Shown: positions 45,133 to 56,995, counted from the first letter of the stretch. The stretch is 64,000 bases of DNA from Pyrenochaeta sp. MPI-SDFR-AT-0127 (GCA_020747015.1 JAGTJM010000005.1:434001-498000); one strand, 5' to 3'. Program-made: numbers and translations. Notes: generated by a model not told the origin, from the letters alone.

Positions 45133-48100
45133 TTAATACTCATCTGACATCTCACTCTCTTCGTCCGAGTCCGAGGCTGGATCTGCATGATACAGCTCAT
45201 ATTTACTAACAGTCTTCATGATTCTTTCAATATCCTCACAATCTTCTATGCCGTATTTCTTTTTCTTCCAGTCTTGTATCATGCGCGCCAAGGTATGATG
45301 ACCGTTATTCCAAGCTCTGTGAATAGCTCTCCGATAAGTCTGATTTTCTCTTCCCTGAATGTCAGCTCCAAGTTCGAGAAGGTAGTATGTCATGTCCAGT
45401 CGTCCCCATTCAGCAGCACCCTCAATCGCGGTTCGTCCACCGTATTGAGCTGGTTTAGCATTGATGTCTGCACCTGCTTGCAACAGTAGGTTGAAGATCT
45501 CGAAATTGCCGTTGATCGCCGCGTATTGAATCGCTGTTGCACCATAGCGTCGAGATGGTTTCGCGTTGACGTTCGCCCCTTTGTGAAGGAGCATTCTAAC
45601 TAGGGCGACTTCATTTATTCTTACCGCAAGTTGTAGAGCAGTATGAGACGATGAAGTAATATTACTAACGCAATTGGGGTCAGCTCCTATGGTGATCAGC
45701 CACCTTGCAAGATCATAATGCTTCTGTTCGATAGTGTAGCAGAGCCAATCAACAAGGAATCTATGCATAGAGCCAGAAACTAGGCTCTGGTCTATATTCT
45801 TAACTCCAGGGCTGCTGTGCAAGATCATGTGTTCCAGCTCAGTATTTTTTGAGCACACCGCGTTGATGTATGCCAAGGTGAGCTGACAGTTTCGAGATCT
45901 TTGCTGCTCTTCGCTTGCAGCTATCGGTTTCCAAGACAGAAAAACTCCCATTATATCTGCACATTGCTCAGCCAATTGAAAGGCTGAAGACCTGTGCCAC
46001 TCCATTTCGTGTGATAGCTCTCTATGTGGAATCCATGGTTGCGCATAGTGATAGCCTTCAAATGGATTCAGTCCAGTGTCCAAGAAAAAATGTATCAGGT
46101 TATGGTGGGAGGACAAAACCGCCATTGATAGTGCCCTGAAGCCATAGCGTTGCGCGAAGTCATTGTTCCGAGATGATTTGACTAGTTTATTCCAAAGCCT
46201 GCTCACAAGTAACTCATCGCCTCGGTTAATGGCAGCGTACAGTATTATCGGATGAATGGCTATGTCCAAGGTCAAGATATCTTTTTGTAAGACATTCTGT
46301 GCCAATATGCTTCCATGAATCACGATCAAACGACATAAATGACTTGTCGTTAATGATTGATCTGAATATTGTTTTTGTATGGCATGTTGCAAAAATTGAA
46401 TGTCACGTTTCTCGATAGCGATTGCCCAAGGATCCCAAGCCGTCTCATTGATTTCTTGCTCCATGATCAATTCAAACGGATCGTCGAAGGCATAATAAGA
46501 AACGTCTGGGTCTCGTGGCGGAAGCTTAGCGCCAAATTTGTAAAGAGCATCGACAACATGTGAGAATCCGTTACGAAATGCTATGCAGATAGCCGTTTCA
46601 GGGCAGTGATATTGCAATTCCGAATTTGTCGCCGGTGGTATAACGTTAATATTAGCATGATTTGCTAACAACAACTCAACGACAGTCTCGTTGCCATTTT
46701 TGGCCGCAATCCGAATGGGGAAGTCTTTGCAACATTGGTTCGCGTCGGCACCATGCGCTAGTAGTACGCGCACCAGATTTGTATTGTTGTGTTGCACGGC
46801 GATGTTCAACGCAGTCTCGCCAAGGAAGAAGCGATATGTTTCTTTCGATCCATATGAGGCTCCTTGGTCGAGGATTACATTAGAGCCGTAGGCTCTTCCA
46901 TTTACGTCTGCTCCATTTGTTATCAGATAGCGAATGAGAGGCATGTTTTCGTAGACAGTGGCTGCGGGTAGTGCACTTCCCCATCCTCTCTCATCAACAG
47001 CATGCATGTCTAATCCAAGGCGCGTCAAACAGTCAAACACGGTTACCCCTGCACAGCTTGCGGCTGCCTCCAGAAGAAACCAAGGTGCATTCAATGTATC
47101 GTCTAAGAGTTCCTTATGGCTTTCCAACAGCAGGACGAACAAATCCATACGATGTTCCAGCACTGCAAGCACTAAGGCATGTGATGTTATCTTCGGCTTT
47201 TCGCCTTCGATCTGATCCCAATGCACAAGAAGCTTTTTCAGAATTCCGTAATGACCCTCTATCACAGCGCACTCTCCAATTGTACCAATGACGGGAACGA
47301 TGTAGTGAGTTTTGCTGCAGAGATAAGCGGACCAGTCTGATGCGCCCCTATCAAGTAGGAGTTGGACCATATTCTCATCGTCTTCTTCGACGGCATATTG
47401 TAGAGTAGTAATTGGCTGGTCGTAACCGAGCTTGGGACAGCGATAATCAACGTCGACTCCAGAATCGAGAAGAACTCGCACAAGATCACAGTTCCTCTGC
47501 TTTACTGCAGGTACCAAAAGCTTCTCCGCACAAGCGCTTGCTGCGAGCAAACGTTGATCAATCAGGCGCTTTAGCGTGATCACTGCTGACTTGTCTTTTG
47601 CTAGTTGAAGCAGCAGTCGTGCCACTTCTTCTGAACCAAAATTGTTCGCAATCGCGATGACAAGAACCTTTAAAGTGTGCAGGTACGTACTGGTTTCAGT
47701 AATATCGTAGCTGTCTTTGACGTCATTATTGGAAAATTCGATTTGGTTCCCAGGAAGGTATGCCGTTTGATCGAAAATTATTGGATGAACAGGTTCTTCG
47801 AAATTGATATATTGAGCAAGCATTATACTGCGGTTCCAGCACTGAACGTCAGGAATCGAGAAGTTGGGACGCTCGATGACATCCGCTGTAAAGCCCTCAA
47901 TGCGAGGCGTCGCAAGCCGATTGCGTTCATTCAGACGATGAAACGAAACCACATGCATATGTGCCTGTGAGGTGGCCCAGGACCTAATGACTCTTAAAAG
48001 TCTCTGCCAAGGGGTATTATATATGTTTTCAAGGGCGAAGTTAGATGATACGGAATCATCAGACACAGATTGCATGTCTTGAATTTCGATATTGGCTTCA

Positions 48101-48628
48101 GAAGCTGGACATGGTGACGATACGGGCGTGAGAACTGAAACACCTGGTGGGGTAGCGAGTCGGACAGGGGGTTGGAGACCTTCAGCATGCATTAGAATCT
48201 ATCTCTCATAACCCGAGGATTATTCTTAGTATACCATTCACCAGACGTTCAAAAGTCTTTTGATGTTCGTGAATCCTCCTTTGTTTCTGAATTCTGGATC
48301 GTGGTATTGCGAAGTTGCGTACGATGATTGTGGAGTTTTTATTTTGCGCTTCTCGTTCTGGTAATCGGTTGAGAATGAACTTCCACTCCTCTTTAGTAAT
48401 ATTCTTTATGATTCCCCAATTTCTCAATTTACGCTCCCACTGCGCCTTTCTTAATGACATTAGTCAAGTCTAAGAATTTGTTTGATATCTCACTAACGTT
48501 CTTTTGAAGCCCCGAGCAGCCATCAATTGCATGACTTCGGGTTGAGTGCGACCATCGCTAACGTATAGCTGCATGATAGTGTCCCGATGGAGCTCCCAGT
48601 CATCGTCTTCGGCTTTTCGTTTCGACAT
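45133..48628 (-). CDS. Clr5-domain ankyrin-repeat protein
   Basis: Exons 48628-48498, 48449-48242 and 48198-45133, with introns of 48 and 43 nt, give 1134 residues. The first splice rebuilds a Clr5 domain (DDWELHRDTIMQLYVSDG, then RTKAQWERKLRNWGIIKN), a small N-terminal domain common in ascomycetes. The long third exon carries scattered ankyrin repeats, for example GETALNIAVQHNNTNLVRVL, HTALQLAVRINEVALVRMLL, GATAIQYAAINGNFEIFNLL and GRTAIEGAAEWGRLDMTYYL. The C-terminus is acidic (SDSDEESEMSDEY). The ankyrins probably bind partner proteins; no enzymatic domain is seen. The ATG at 48192 is an alternative start if the N-terminal exons are ignored. The 43-nt intron is at the short end, so that junction is less sure. 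Confidence 0.8.
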
Positions 48629-49356
48629 GTTGGCTTCAACTACACGAAGAGCACCTGGGTGGTAAGATATAGTGGCAAGGCTGAAGTCAGACTGTACAGC
48701 CTTGTTGGTTGCTAAACACGTGCGACGCAGGAAAAGTATGAACAATCAAGCTGTGGCAGATGTAAGAACGAAAATGACAACGCGATATGGAGTGCTTGAT
48801 CAAGCGAATACCAGAACAGATCTTAGGATATGGCATCTAGATAGGGAAGCTGACGGTTGAGGGTCGGGGTTGGCCAAGCTGCAGTGTGTTATAATTGGCT
48901 AATTCCAAAACCTTTGTGCATAGAGCATGCATACTCTGACCGCCTGCCAACTCAGCTTGGGCTAAGCCACTGAACGCGAGCCTCACCGGGATACAATTCA
49001 TTGGCTACAGCCAAATTCCTCTTGCATTACGAGCAAGGCTATTCGCTGCTTCCAAAACCTGTGTTTCGCCGCTCGTCAGAGTGCTTCGTATGCGACAATC
49101 GAGTTGCAGATCGAGCCGCACGGCGCTGCAGTCGTGTCAATTCATTGGCGGTTGCCAGAACCTTTCAATCTTTGAACTTGATGCCAACCTTTTGGTGCCG
49201 TTGCAAGGATTGCGCCTCAACTGTTTGCTCTCAGTCGCTCATGCTCATTGCGAAACTGATGCCTCTTGTACCAAAATAAATAAATCGGGCACTGCAATGC
49301 AAGAACTCATCTTTCCTACATTTGACTTGCCGCAAAGATTGCTACGAATATCCATA
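48629..49356. other. Intergenic, no gene recognised
   Basis: About 0.7 kb upstream of the Clr5-ankyrin gene. The overlapping short ORFs at 49.0-49.3 kb have no family signal. Confidence 0.4.
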
Positions 49357-49512
49357 ATGCCACTCAACTCTGAAAGCATCATCGCCCTCGTTACCCTCCT
49401 AGTGAGCTGTCCGCCATCAATATGGCTGCTGTACAATTCCTTTCGAGCTCGTCGTGGTATGCGAATGCAAAGTATTGGACCCTTGATTATTCTTAGCGCA
49501 GAGCGATACTAA
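49357..49512 (+). CDS. Small single-pass membrane peptide, perhaps a first exon
   Basis: A 51-codon ATG ORF starts MPLNSESIIALVTLLVSCPP, a short polar N-terminus running into a ~20-residue hydrophobic helix, then YNSFRARRG, a positive-inside stop-transfer sequence. Membrane-anchor openings of this type occur at the N-termini of small fungal accessory proteins. A GTATGC donor lies just after the basic part at about 49455, so the real protein may splice into the following ~250 nt. None of the downstream frames gave a convincing continuation. The function is unknown. Confidence 0.35.
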   Translation: MPLNSESIIALVTLLVSCPPSIWLLYNSFRARRGMRMQSIGPLIILSAERY

Positions 49513-50110
49513 CAAGATGCAAAGCCATCTTACCAATGCACCGACAATATCAAAGCCAGCCAACTCTTGTACTCTTACGACAACAGTCTTACACGTCAAT
49601 GTTGAGTTCAGCCACAATGCTTGCCAACTACAACATCTCATCCCGGGGTTCTCAACGTGCTTGATATCCTTGCTGGCGGTTGGCTCTCGGAAGATCCAGG
49701 AAACATAGACGCCGTTTGTCGCCAAGAACATATGTCACATTGGGAATCACCACGACTATCTCTAGATATGGGATAAAAGTATTTTCATGGGTATGGAGCA
49801 GCCTTACAGCGTCATTCGCATCAACTTGGGTTTGTTTTGGGTAGCTTTCAAGATAGGGTTGTATGGGATCAGTTGCGCTACATCGTCGAACGCTATGGAA
49901 AGAGGTTCGTAGTCTTGGATCGTGTATCATTTGCCGAGACAACAAGAAACTAAAATAGAGAGGTGCACTATTGCGTCTCAACATATGAAGCCGAGAATAA
50001 TCAAGCTTTTATGTTGTGTGATTTCTCATTCCAACTTCATTCATAATCCCTCGGCTCCGTTTAGTTATATTGCCTCGTTACTACACACTTTTCTTTTTCT
50101 CAAAGCAGAC
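49513..50110. other. Intergenic, possible remnant exons
   Basis: About 0.6 kb between the small membrane ORF and the RidA stop. Plus-strand frames after 49520 are open for 45-60 codons in more than one phase and could be remnants or exons of the preceding gene. No domain was recognised. Confidence 0.35.
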
Positions 50111-50666
50111 CTACGAGTCTGGAATTGCAGCAATAGCTTCAATCTCGATTAAGAAGTTACCAGGTAGCTTGCCGACCTCAACAGCAGTACGGGCCGGCTT
50201 AGGAATTGGGAGCATAGATCCGTAAACCTCGTTCATGGCGGTGTAGTCAGACATGTTGGCGAGGAAGACGGTGGTCTTCATAACATAGTCCCATGATGTA
50301 CCGGCTTCCTCAAGGACCGCCGCGATATTCTTGATGACCTGGGCCTTGGGGCTATAAGCAAGATGAAGCTGCAGGGGACAATTGTGACGTACCGTTTGTG
50401 GTCCGATGCCCCCAGCAACGATAGATCCATTAAAGGACGGAACTGTCCCGGAAGTGTAGACAATTCCCTTTGACGTCCATGCACCACTAGCTGAGTTTTG
50501 GTTATGCAAAGTCAATCCCTTTGAAGTAAGGTATCATACAGAGAATAGGACCTTGAGTGCCAAGATACGTCACTACTGGCTGCTCAGCGAGCTTAGGTGT
50601 GGGTGTCGCAATGACAATGCCAGCGACCACAAGGAAGCTACTTAGTAGAGAGGTAAATGAAACCAT
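50111..50666 (-). CDS. RidA/YjgF-family imine deaminase with predicted signal peptide
   Basis: Exons 50666-50540, 50490-50393 and 50344-50111, with introns of 49 and 48 nt, give 152 residues. The body is RidA: SKGIVYTSGTVP, IKNIAAVLEEAG, TVFLANMSDYTAMNEVY and ARTAVEVGKLP. Arg127 and Glu142 align with E. coli RidA Arg105 and Glu120, which act on reactive 2-imino acids; Cys107 is replaced by Ala. RidA proteins hydrolyse enamine/imine intermediates to keto acids and ammonia. The spliced first exon adds a hydrophobic leader (LLSSFLVVAGIVIATPTP) typical of secretion, unusual for this cytosolic or mitochondrial family. No ATG exists upstream of the RidA body in exon 2, so an unspliced cytosolic form is not evident. 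It is divergent from a secreted amino-acid oxidase gene. Confidence 0.82.
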
Positions 50667-52283
50667 GGTCACAAGTGTGCTAGGAAGATGTAAGAATGGT
50701 GTGGCAAATGTGACAATAGAAACTTCGTTGACCAGATGATACAACATTGGTTGGCTCGCCGTCGTTCTTATAAGCCAGCTCACCTCAGATACTCGCTCCT
50801 ACTTGGTGAAAATCCGTATTCCTTCAAGATTCACCGCTAGATGTCCGTCAAATGCCGCATGTCCCAAGAGCTATTACGTTCCATGTACCAGGTAGCGATA
50901 GCAGTGCCAATGATGCTAAAATCTAGAGTGGGCTCCTTTTGAAGGCCACCCGCGGCTCCTCCTCCCCACTTATGAGTGATTTCGTACGACATATTGATAG
51001 CTGCCATTCATCGGCCGTCGGCCCCAAGAACCTGGACGTATGCCCCGCTTGCGCAATGCTGAAGGTGACAGGGTTATGCTGCAGCGGGGGTTTCTATCTC
51101 GCGGGATGAGGAGGCTCGCAAGTACATACATGGTGCCCAGAAGGGCAGGCGGATAACGCGTGTCACGGTGTAAACCGGGCGTACCAGGCTACAGCGACAA
51201 AGAGAACACAGGTCACGCTGCGGCGCCAAGACTGCTCACACTGGCGCTGCGCCCTGTAATGCGAAGCCAGTATACGTCTTGACGTAAACTCAGATAAAGC
51301 AAAGGTGAGAGGGAGATAAGCCCCGAGTTCAAGGCCAACCGTGTAGTCTTATCGATATAGTCAGCTCCACTTAGCGTAATCGAGGGTTGCGTCTTGGCTT
51401 GTAATTGGCTGTGTGTTTGCACACCATGTCGAACTTGTCAACAGTAGCATGAATCTACAACACCTAGGTATCGGTCTACTTTCTAAAATTCTAGCCGCGC
51501 GTAGATTCAGACTCGTGAAGCCAACATACGTAACGCGTTCATGGAGTTGCTCCGTGCATTCTAGGATAACCAGCCAAGTGTTGTGGAGCGGCGCAGCTGG
51601 TCACTCGTGTTGTGTCGCTCCGAGGGATGTATCACAAAGTCAGATCCTTTCCAATTCTCACCCGTTTGTAAGCGCAGTCCGAGGAAAGCGACAACGCAAA
51701 ATTGTAGGGTGCACATGCTCCAGTGCCATGAAGGAAAGTGTGCTCTTTGAAACAATGTTGTTAGCATGTCCAGGTATAACCCAAAACTTTTGGAGATTGA
51801 AGTGATGATGATTCCTACTGTCTTTAGAATTTCGATTGTCGATTCACATGTGCGCGTCCAACTTACTCTTTACTTTTGGGTGAGCTTGCCACTAGCGCAG
51901 GTCGCTTCGAAGATGTCCTGTGGATCCGTCAAAATCGGTGTGTTGGAGGCGCCTCCAAACCCACTTTTCGTTCTAAGTTAATAGAATTTGTGCGAGGCTA
52001 TTCATTGTTTTCGCCTTATCGCATGCCATGTTGCTGCACAGGCTCAGGCCATCTGACGGTAAGCGTCGGCCGTGAATTGAAGTAAGCGTTTCCACGCCCT
52101 ACTACAACTGAGGCGCGATAACGCGATCTGGTGACCAACGCGAATAGGAGTCATCTGTAAAACTTTGGTCTGTTTGTATCTCTTTGGACTTTGGCGCTCA
52201 CCGGAGCGTAGTATTTGAAGAGAAGGTATCTCCCTTCTCTTCAATATGAAATCACCTAGAAGCAGCTTATTGCATCCGCAAAC
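50667..52283. promoter_or_regulatory. 1.6-kb divergent intergenic region, RidA / amino-acid oxidase
   Basis: This lies between two genes transcribed away from each other and should carry both promoters. GATA-type motifs (HGATAR) occur at 50896, 51292, 51314, 51349, 52016 and 52116, but six is close to the chance expectation for this length. The plus-strand frame at 51413-51805 has no recognisable domain and is probably chance. No other gene is supported. Confidence 0.4.
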
Positions 52284-54317
52284 ATGAGAGACATCCTTGT
52301 CACATTTTCTGTTGTGCTTTCAATCGCTCATACAACTCTTTCGGGCCCAGTTGGTCCTCGATCCGACCTTATTCTCTTCAAGCCATTGACAGTCGCGACT
52401 GATTCTGTACACAATGTCCACATTGGCTTTAGTGACGACGACTTCGAAGGGCCGATTCGCGTGGTGTTCGGTGACTGCGATATGAAATACCATCATCAAA
52501 GCCACCACGAGGTTGGGTCGCATTGGATCAAACGTACATCTCGTCCGCAGCGTCTAGTATGGATTGTTCCTGCAGACGCGGTTGACAGAGGATGCTTACA
52601 CGCTTACTCCGGCTCTGAACTCATTGGACGCTCAGCACCAGTACCTGTCATGCATCAGCCGAGGAAGAGGGAAGAGATATCAGAAATCGCTGACATGATG
52701 GGTCCTTGGTTCGACGGTGTCGCTTATATGCGAGCTAAGCCGAATAATGCTTCGTATGTCGAGATTGCAAAGAGCAAGAAGATCGCTATCATCGGCGGAG
52801 GTATGTCGGGTTTGATGACTAGCCTTCTTCTTGACTCAGTAGGCATCCATAACTGGCACATCACCGAGTCCTCTGCACGTGTCGGTGGCCGTGTCCGAAC
52901 GAAGTACCTTGCCGGTAGCACGCCCGACCAGTACCAGTACCAAGAAATGGGGCCAATGCGCTTCCCGGTGTCGATCAAGTATGCAGACACAAATGAGACT
53001 TTGGAGATCCAAGATCACAAGATGGTCTTTCAACTTGGCGATGTCTTGAATAGGATGAATGGTAACGACAGTAATCTCGCTGTCAACTTCATTCCGTGGA
53101 TCCAGAGCAGTGATAATGTACCTGCAAATTCGAACGGCTACCGTCTTCCGAATGGTCGTATTCCTAGTGCTGCTCAAGTCAGGGCCAACAGAACCCTGTA
53201 TACACTACCAAGTGTGGAAGGGCCTGACGAAGAGATCGTAGAGCATGCCACTGAAACACTTGAGCGATTTGTCGGTGTCACGCCAGCGCTCCTACGCAAC
53301 ATTTCGACAAACATATACAAAGCCCACAAAGAAGCGGTTGAGAAAGGTCTTTTCAATTGGTCGGAGGCAGCATACCTCCGGTATGCGCTTAATGTTAGCG
53401 CTGATGTTGTCGATTATATTACCGGTAACGCAAACCAGCCGATATGGGTCTACGATGCGGCCTACTTCAGCGCAACAACGTGGCGAACCATTGATAAGGG
53501 TCTTGAGTCGCTGCCTCGTGCGTTTCTTCCTCACATTCAGAGCCGCCTGACGCTCAATCGCAAGGTCACAGGCCTGAAACATGACAACGATACTGGCAAA
53601 GTCGCCATTGAGTGGCGCCAGGATCCTTTTGCGATAGAGCCGGAGAGCGAGGAGTACGATTATGCGATAGTTTCAGTTCCCTTCTCCAAAGTCAGGCTTT
53701 GGAGCCTGCCCAGATATTCCTCGCTCTTGTCTCGTGCTATCAACAACATGAACTACCAGCAATCTTGTAAAGTTGCCTTGCACTACAAAACACGATTTTG
53801 GGAGAAGCTATCTCCTCCCATCATCGGCGGTTGTGGCTCGACTGATATTCCAGGTATCGGCTCAGTCTGCTACCCGGCATATAAGATTAATTCTACCGGA
53901 CCAGGCGTGATTCTCGCCTCATACTCATCTGGAACTGCTGCTCGCTCGCTCGCTGCTCTAAGCACAGCTGACCATGTTGCTCACGTACAACGCGCTATGA
54001 TCGAGGTGCACGGTGAGGTTGCAGCCGAGCAATTTACTGGCGCATATGAACGCCAGTGCTGGGAAACGGATGAGCACCAGGCTGGTGCATGGGCTGCTCC
54101 GGTGGTTGGGCAGCAAGAACTCTTCATCCCAGCCTACTACGAGACAGAATTTAGTACCATTTTCGTGGGTGAGCATACCAGTTACACCCATGCTTGGATA
54201 TTCTCTGCTCTCGACTCAGCAGTGCGCGGGACCACTCAACTCTTGTTGGACCTGGGCTTAGTCGATGAGGCTAAGCAGATTGTCAACACCTGGATGGGAA
54301 GATGGATCCATGTATAG
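52284..54317 (+). CDS. Secreted L-amino-acid-oxidase-like flavin amine oxidase
   Basis: An intronless ORF of 677 residues. A signal peptide (VTFSVVLSIAHTTLSG) is followed by ~140 residues of N-terminal extension, then the FAD domain: KKIAIIGGGMSGL (GGGMSG at 171-176), SARVGGRVRT, EMGPMRFP (222-228, whose Arg typically binds the substrate carboxylate in LAAOs) and FVGEHTSYTHAWIFSALDSAVRG at the C-terminus. The family oxidises L-amino acids to imino acids with O2, releasing H2O2; the imines hydrolyse to keto acids and ammonia. Several N-glycosylation sequons fit secretion. Length and motifs match fungal LAAOs, but other amines remain possible. A RidA-family gene is divergent from it. Confidence 0.92.
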   Translation: MRDILVTFSVVLSIAHTTLSGPVGPRSDLILFKPLTVATDSVHNVHIGFSDDDFEGPIRVVFGDCDMKYHHQSHHEVGSHWIKRTSRPQRLVWIVPADAVDRGCLHAYSGSELIGRSAPVPVMHQPRKREEISEIADMMGPWFDGVAYMRAKPNNASYVEIAKSKKIAIIGGGMSGLMTSLLLDSVGIHNWHITESSARVGGRVRTKYLAGSTPDQYQYQEMGPMRFPVSIKYADTNETLEIQDHKMVFQLGDVLNRMNGNDSNLAVNFIPWIQSSDNVPANSNGYRLPNGRIPSAAQVRANRTLYTLPSVEGPDEEIVEHATETLERFVGVTPALLRNISTNIYKAHKEAVEKGLFNWSEAAYLRYALNVSADVVDYITGNANQPIWVYDAAYFSATTWRTIDKGLESLPRAFLPHIQSRLTLNRKVTGLKHDNDTGKVAIEWRQDPFAIEPESEEYDYAIVSVPFSKVRLWSLPRYSSLLSRAINNMNYQQSCKVALHYKTRFWEKLSPPIIGGCGSTDIPGIGSVCYPAYKINSTGPGVILASYSSGTAARSLAALSTADHVAHVQRAMIEVHGEVAAEQFTGAYERQCWETDEHQAGAWAAPVVGQQELFIPAYYETEFSTIFVGEHTSYTHAWIFSALDSAVRGTTQLLLDLGLVDEAKQIVNTWMGRWIHV

Positions 54318-55703
54318 ATAAGATCCGGTGTTTCAGGATTACTGCAATGGTTAGTTTGGTTGTTGATGAAAATTAGTATTGAATGCAGCCTATTTCCCGT
54401 AGGCTATTGTGAGAGCTGAGACCGTGAAGACTTTTTGATGAGTGAGTGGCAAGCGGAAGGTGCGAAGTGAGAAGGGGGAAGTGAGATGACTGTGCGGGTG
54501 CGTTCGATTGCGCAATCCCTTAGTGTGGCCAAGATAGGCCCCCAGCACTCCGAACCCTGTTCAAATACCACACACGATCTGGCGCGGATACCAATAATAG
54601 CATGACAGTACAGATACAAGATAAGGATCTTGGAACTCAACCATTGTGATCGCGCTTGTACGCTGAACTTGAGCCTGTTCATCACCTCTGTTCACTCGAA
54701 TGTTATCCTTCAGCTACGGTTTTGGGTATGTCGAATACCGAGACTATTAGAAAATCCATGAGTACGTTGTTAGAACATTTCAAATTAAACTGCTTCATGG
54801 AGCACTGCACTCTTTTACTCAATCATGAAGCAATGCTGAATCCAAATTTGAAACATACATTACACAGATACCTGGGAAGTGCGTGTATTGATCATCCTCG
54901 GCTGAACTCGCACTCGGTCAGCCTGTGTAGCTTCAAGTGCCGGACGTCATATCACCTTTTATTTGTAAACCTTTCATACTCACACTTTGTGTATGATGAT
55001 AGCGATATAGGGATTGGTACAGCTCCGCTCAGTCCAAATGCAAGGTATACTCACTGAAGGCACATTGAAAACTAGCATGTTTAAGAGTGCTTTCGTAATT
55101 AACAAAAGCAAATTGGTTCAGCAGGCCCTACCCACAGGCCGAAGGATATGCATTAAATCCAGAGCCCTCGAGAAAATATTGTAATCGTGCGACCGTACTG
55201 ACCAATACCATTTTGCTAGTTTCACCCATTGTCAAAAGGCTCTAGATCCTCACTGTGGACGAAGCGAACATTAAATCTCGCTTATCTCCATATTGTATGG
55301 TGCTAAATTGGAAATTAGCCTATCATACTCACACGACGGGACTTTGTTGTGAATGATATTCAAACTGGCCTGTATCTAAGGATACTTGAGCCAAGCCGAT
55401 CTATATGTCACATCGACAGTCGGACAAGGACGAAAGGGTATGCCAATTGAAGTGCTAGTGTATACGGCCAAGTAAAGCAGTTGTCGGAAGATGGCCTGCG
55501 GAGATAGTTCCGCTCTCGAAGCGGGCCCATAAGTAGAACAATGACGTCCGTGTGGGGTAACGCTAAGGTATGCAGCCGATTGAACAGGCCTTGAAGTAGA
55601 ACATAAGAGACGCCACTTTTAGGATAGAAGTTTGAATGCCCTTCAAATATTCTATTCTTTGATTGACAAAATCTGCACGGGCGACGACGAGTATTTCTTC
55701 AGC
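54318..55703. other. 1.4-kb stretch without a supported gene
   Basis: Only short ORFs (for example 54656-55057 plus) with no family signal. It probably contains the 3' UTR of the oxidase and the promoter of the hydrolase. Confidence 0.4.
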
Positions 55704-56657
55704 ATGCCAGAAACATACGATCACGATGGAAAGCCAGTTGCTCATCACATGGCGCGCGTCAACGGTATCCGATTACACTACATCACCGCTGGCTCGGGGC
55801 CTCCGCTACTCCTCCTTCATGGCACACCCAAGAATCACTACTACTGGTACCGTATCATCCCATTCCTCACACCGTATCTCAGTATCATCGCGCCAGACCT
55901 TCGCGGATTCGGGGCCACCGATAAGCCTCCTGCGAGCGATGGGTACGATGGTCGTACCAATGCAAAGGACATGGCCGAACTCATGGAACAACTCGATTAC
56001 AAGACATATTCTGTGCACGGTGAAGACCGTGGTGGCACATACGCCTTTTGTCTCGCCGGCTTGTACCCCGATCGCGTCAAACACCTCTCTTTCTGCGAGA
56101 TGATGCTCTCGCAACAACTAACTGGGCAATCTTTCTTCACGCGTAACAACATTGGTGCGCAATTCAATCAAACAGGAGTGTGGAACTGGCACATTCCCTT
56201 CTTCTGGCTGCCGCATGTACCCGAGATGCTCATCACGGGAAAAGAAGAGGAGTTCTGGACACACTTTATGAAAGCCGAGTGCTACAATCCAAGTGCACTT
56301 GATCAGGTTGCGGTGAATGAATGGGTGAGGTGTTCAAAATCACCGGGAGGATTGAGAGGCATCTTGGAAACTTATAGAAGTCACTGGGTCAATGTGGATG
56401 TCGAGCAAGAGATTCTGGACAAGGGAAGGCTCAATTGTAAAGTCATGACTGTTGGAGCGCCTGAGTGAGTCTTGATCTTTGCCTTTAACTTCCCAGCGCT
56501 AACTGTGTCGAGGTTCTTTGGCCCTCTTGTCGAGGAGCAGATGAAGAGTGCTGCAAACAGCGTTGACATAGCTGAAGTTTTCGAGAATTGTGGACATAGC
56601 CTGTCCCTCGAGCAGCCTGAGCGTTTAGCAAATCTGCTAAAGAAGTTCATTCTGTAA
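55704..56657 (+). CDS. Alpha/beta hydrolase (epoxide hydrolase / haloacetate dehalogenase type)
   Basis: Exons 55704-56464 and 56513-56657, with a 48-nt phase-2 intron, give 301 residues. Visible are the oxyanion-hole HGTP (39-42), APDLRGFGATDKP, and the nucleophile elbow HGEDRGGTYA with Asp108, as in epoxide hydrolases and haloacid dehalogenases rather than Ser esterases. NCGHSL carries the catalytic His near 282, restored by the splice. The cap region is aromatic-rich (GVWNWHIPFFWLPHVPE). There is no signal peptide when started at the ATG 55704; an upstream in-frame extension begins with TTG. It would open epoxides or remove halide from small acids in the cytosol; the true substrate is not evident. 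Confidence 0.85.
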
Positions 56658-56995
56658 TTACAAGTTTCTTAAAATGTTCGGAACCCGCCTGAAGTTTACA
56701 TCATTGCCTACGAGGAAGTGCTTGTATGATACTTGTATTCTGAACTACGAGCTCACGGTATGTATCTAAAGTATCTACTATGTTGCTTCACATGCCCGTT
56801 AGCATTTCAAGTTGAAATAATGTTCTGAAGACCGCATTCTTGAAGGTTCTAGAGGCCGTCGCACTCGTTCAATCTCGCCTAAGCCTAGACATTCTCTCCG
56901 AATCTGCTCTCTGCCCCAGAATTTTGTAAACCGAATTTGCGAGCAATAGATTCGGACGCTCAAACTGTATCGAAAAGAGTGCTAGAGAATGCCAC

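Noticed and set aside
51413..51805. 130-codon ORF between RidA and the oxidase
   Set aside because: No recognisable domain or splice consistency; composition looks random.
50667..52283. Six HGATAR (GATA-factor) motifs between RidA and the amino-acid oxidase, suggesting nitrogen control
   Set aside because: About five are expected by chance on both strands in 1.6 kb, so there is no enrichment.
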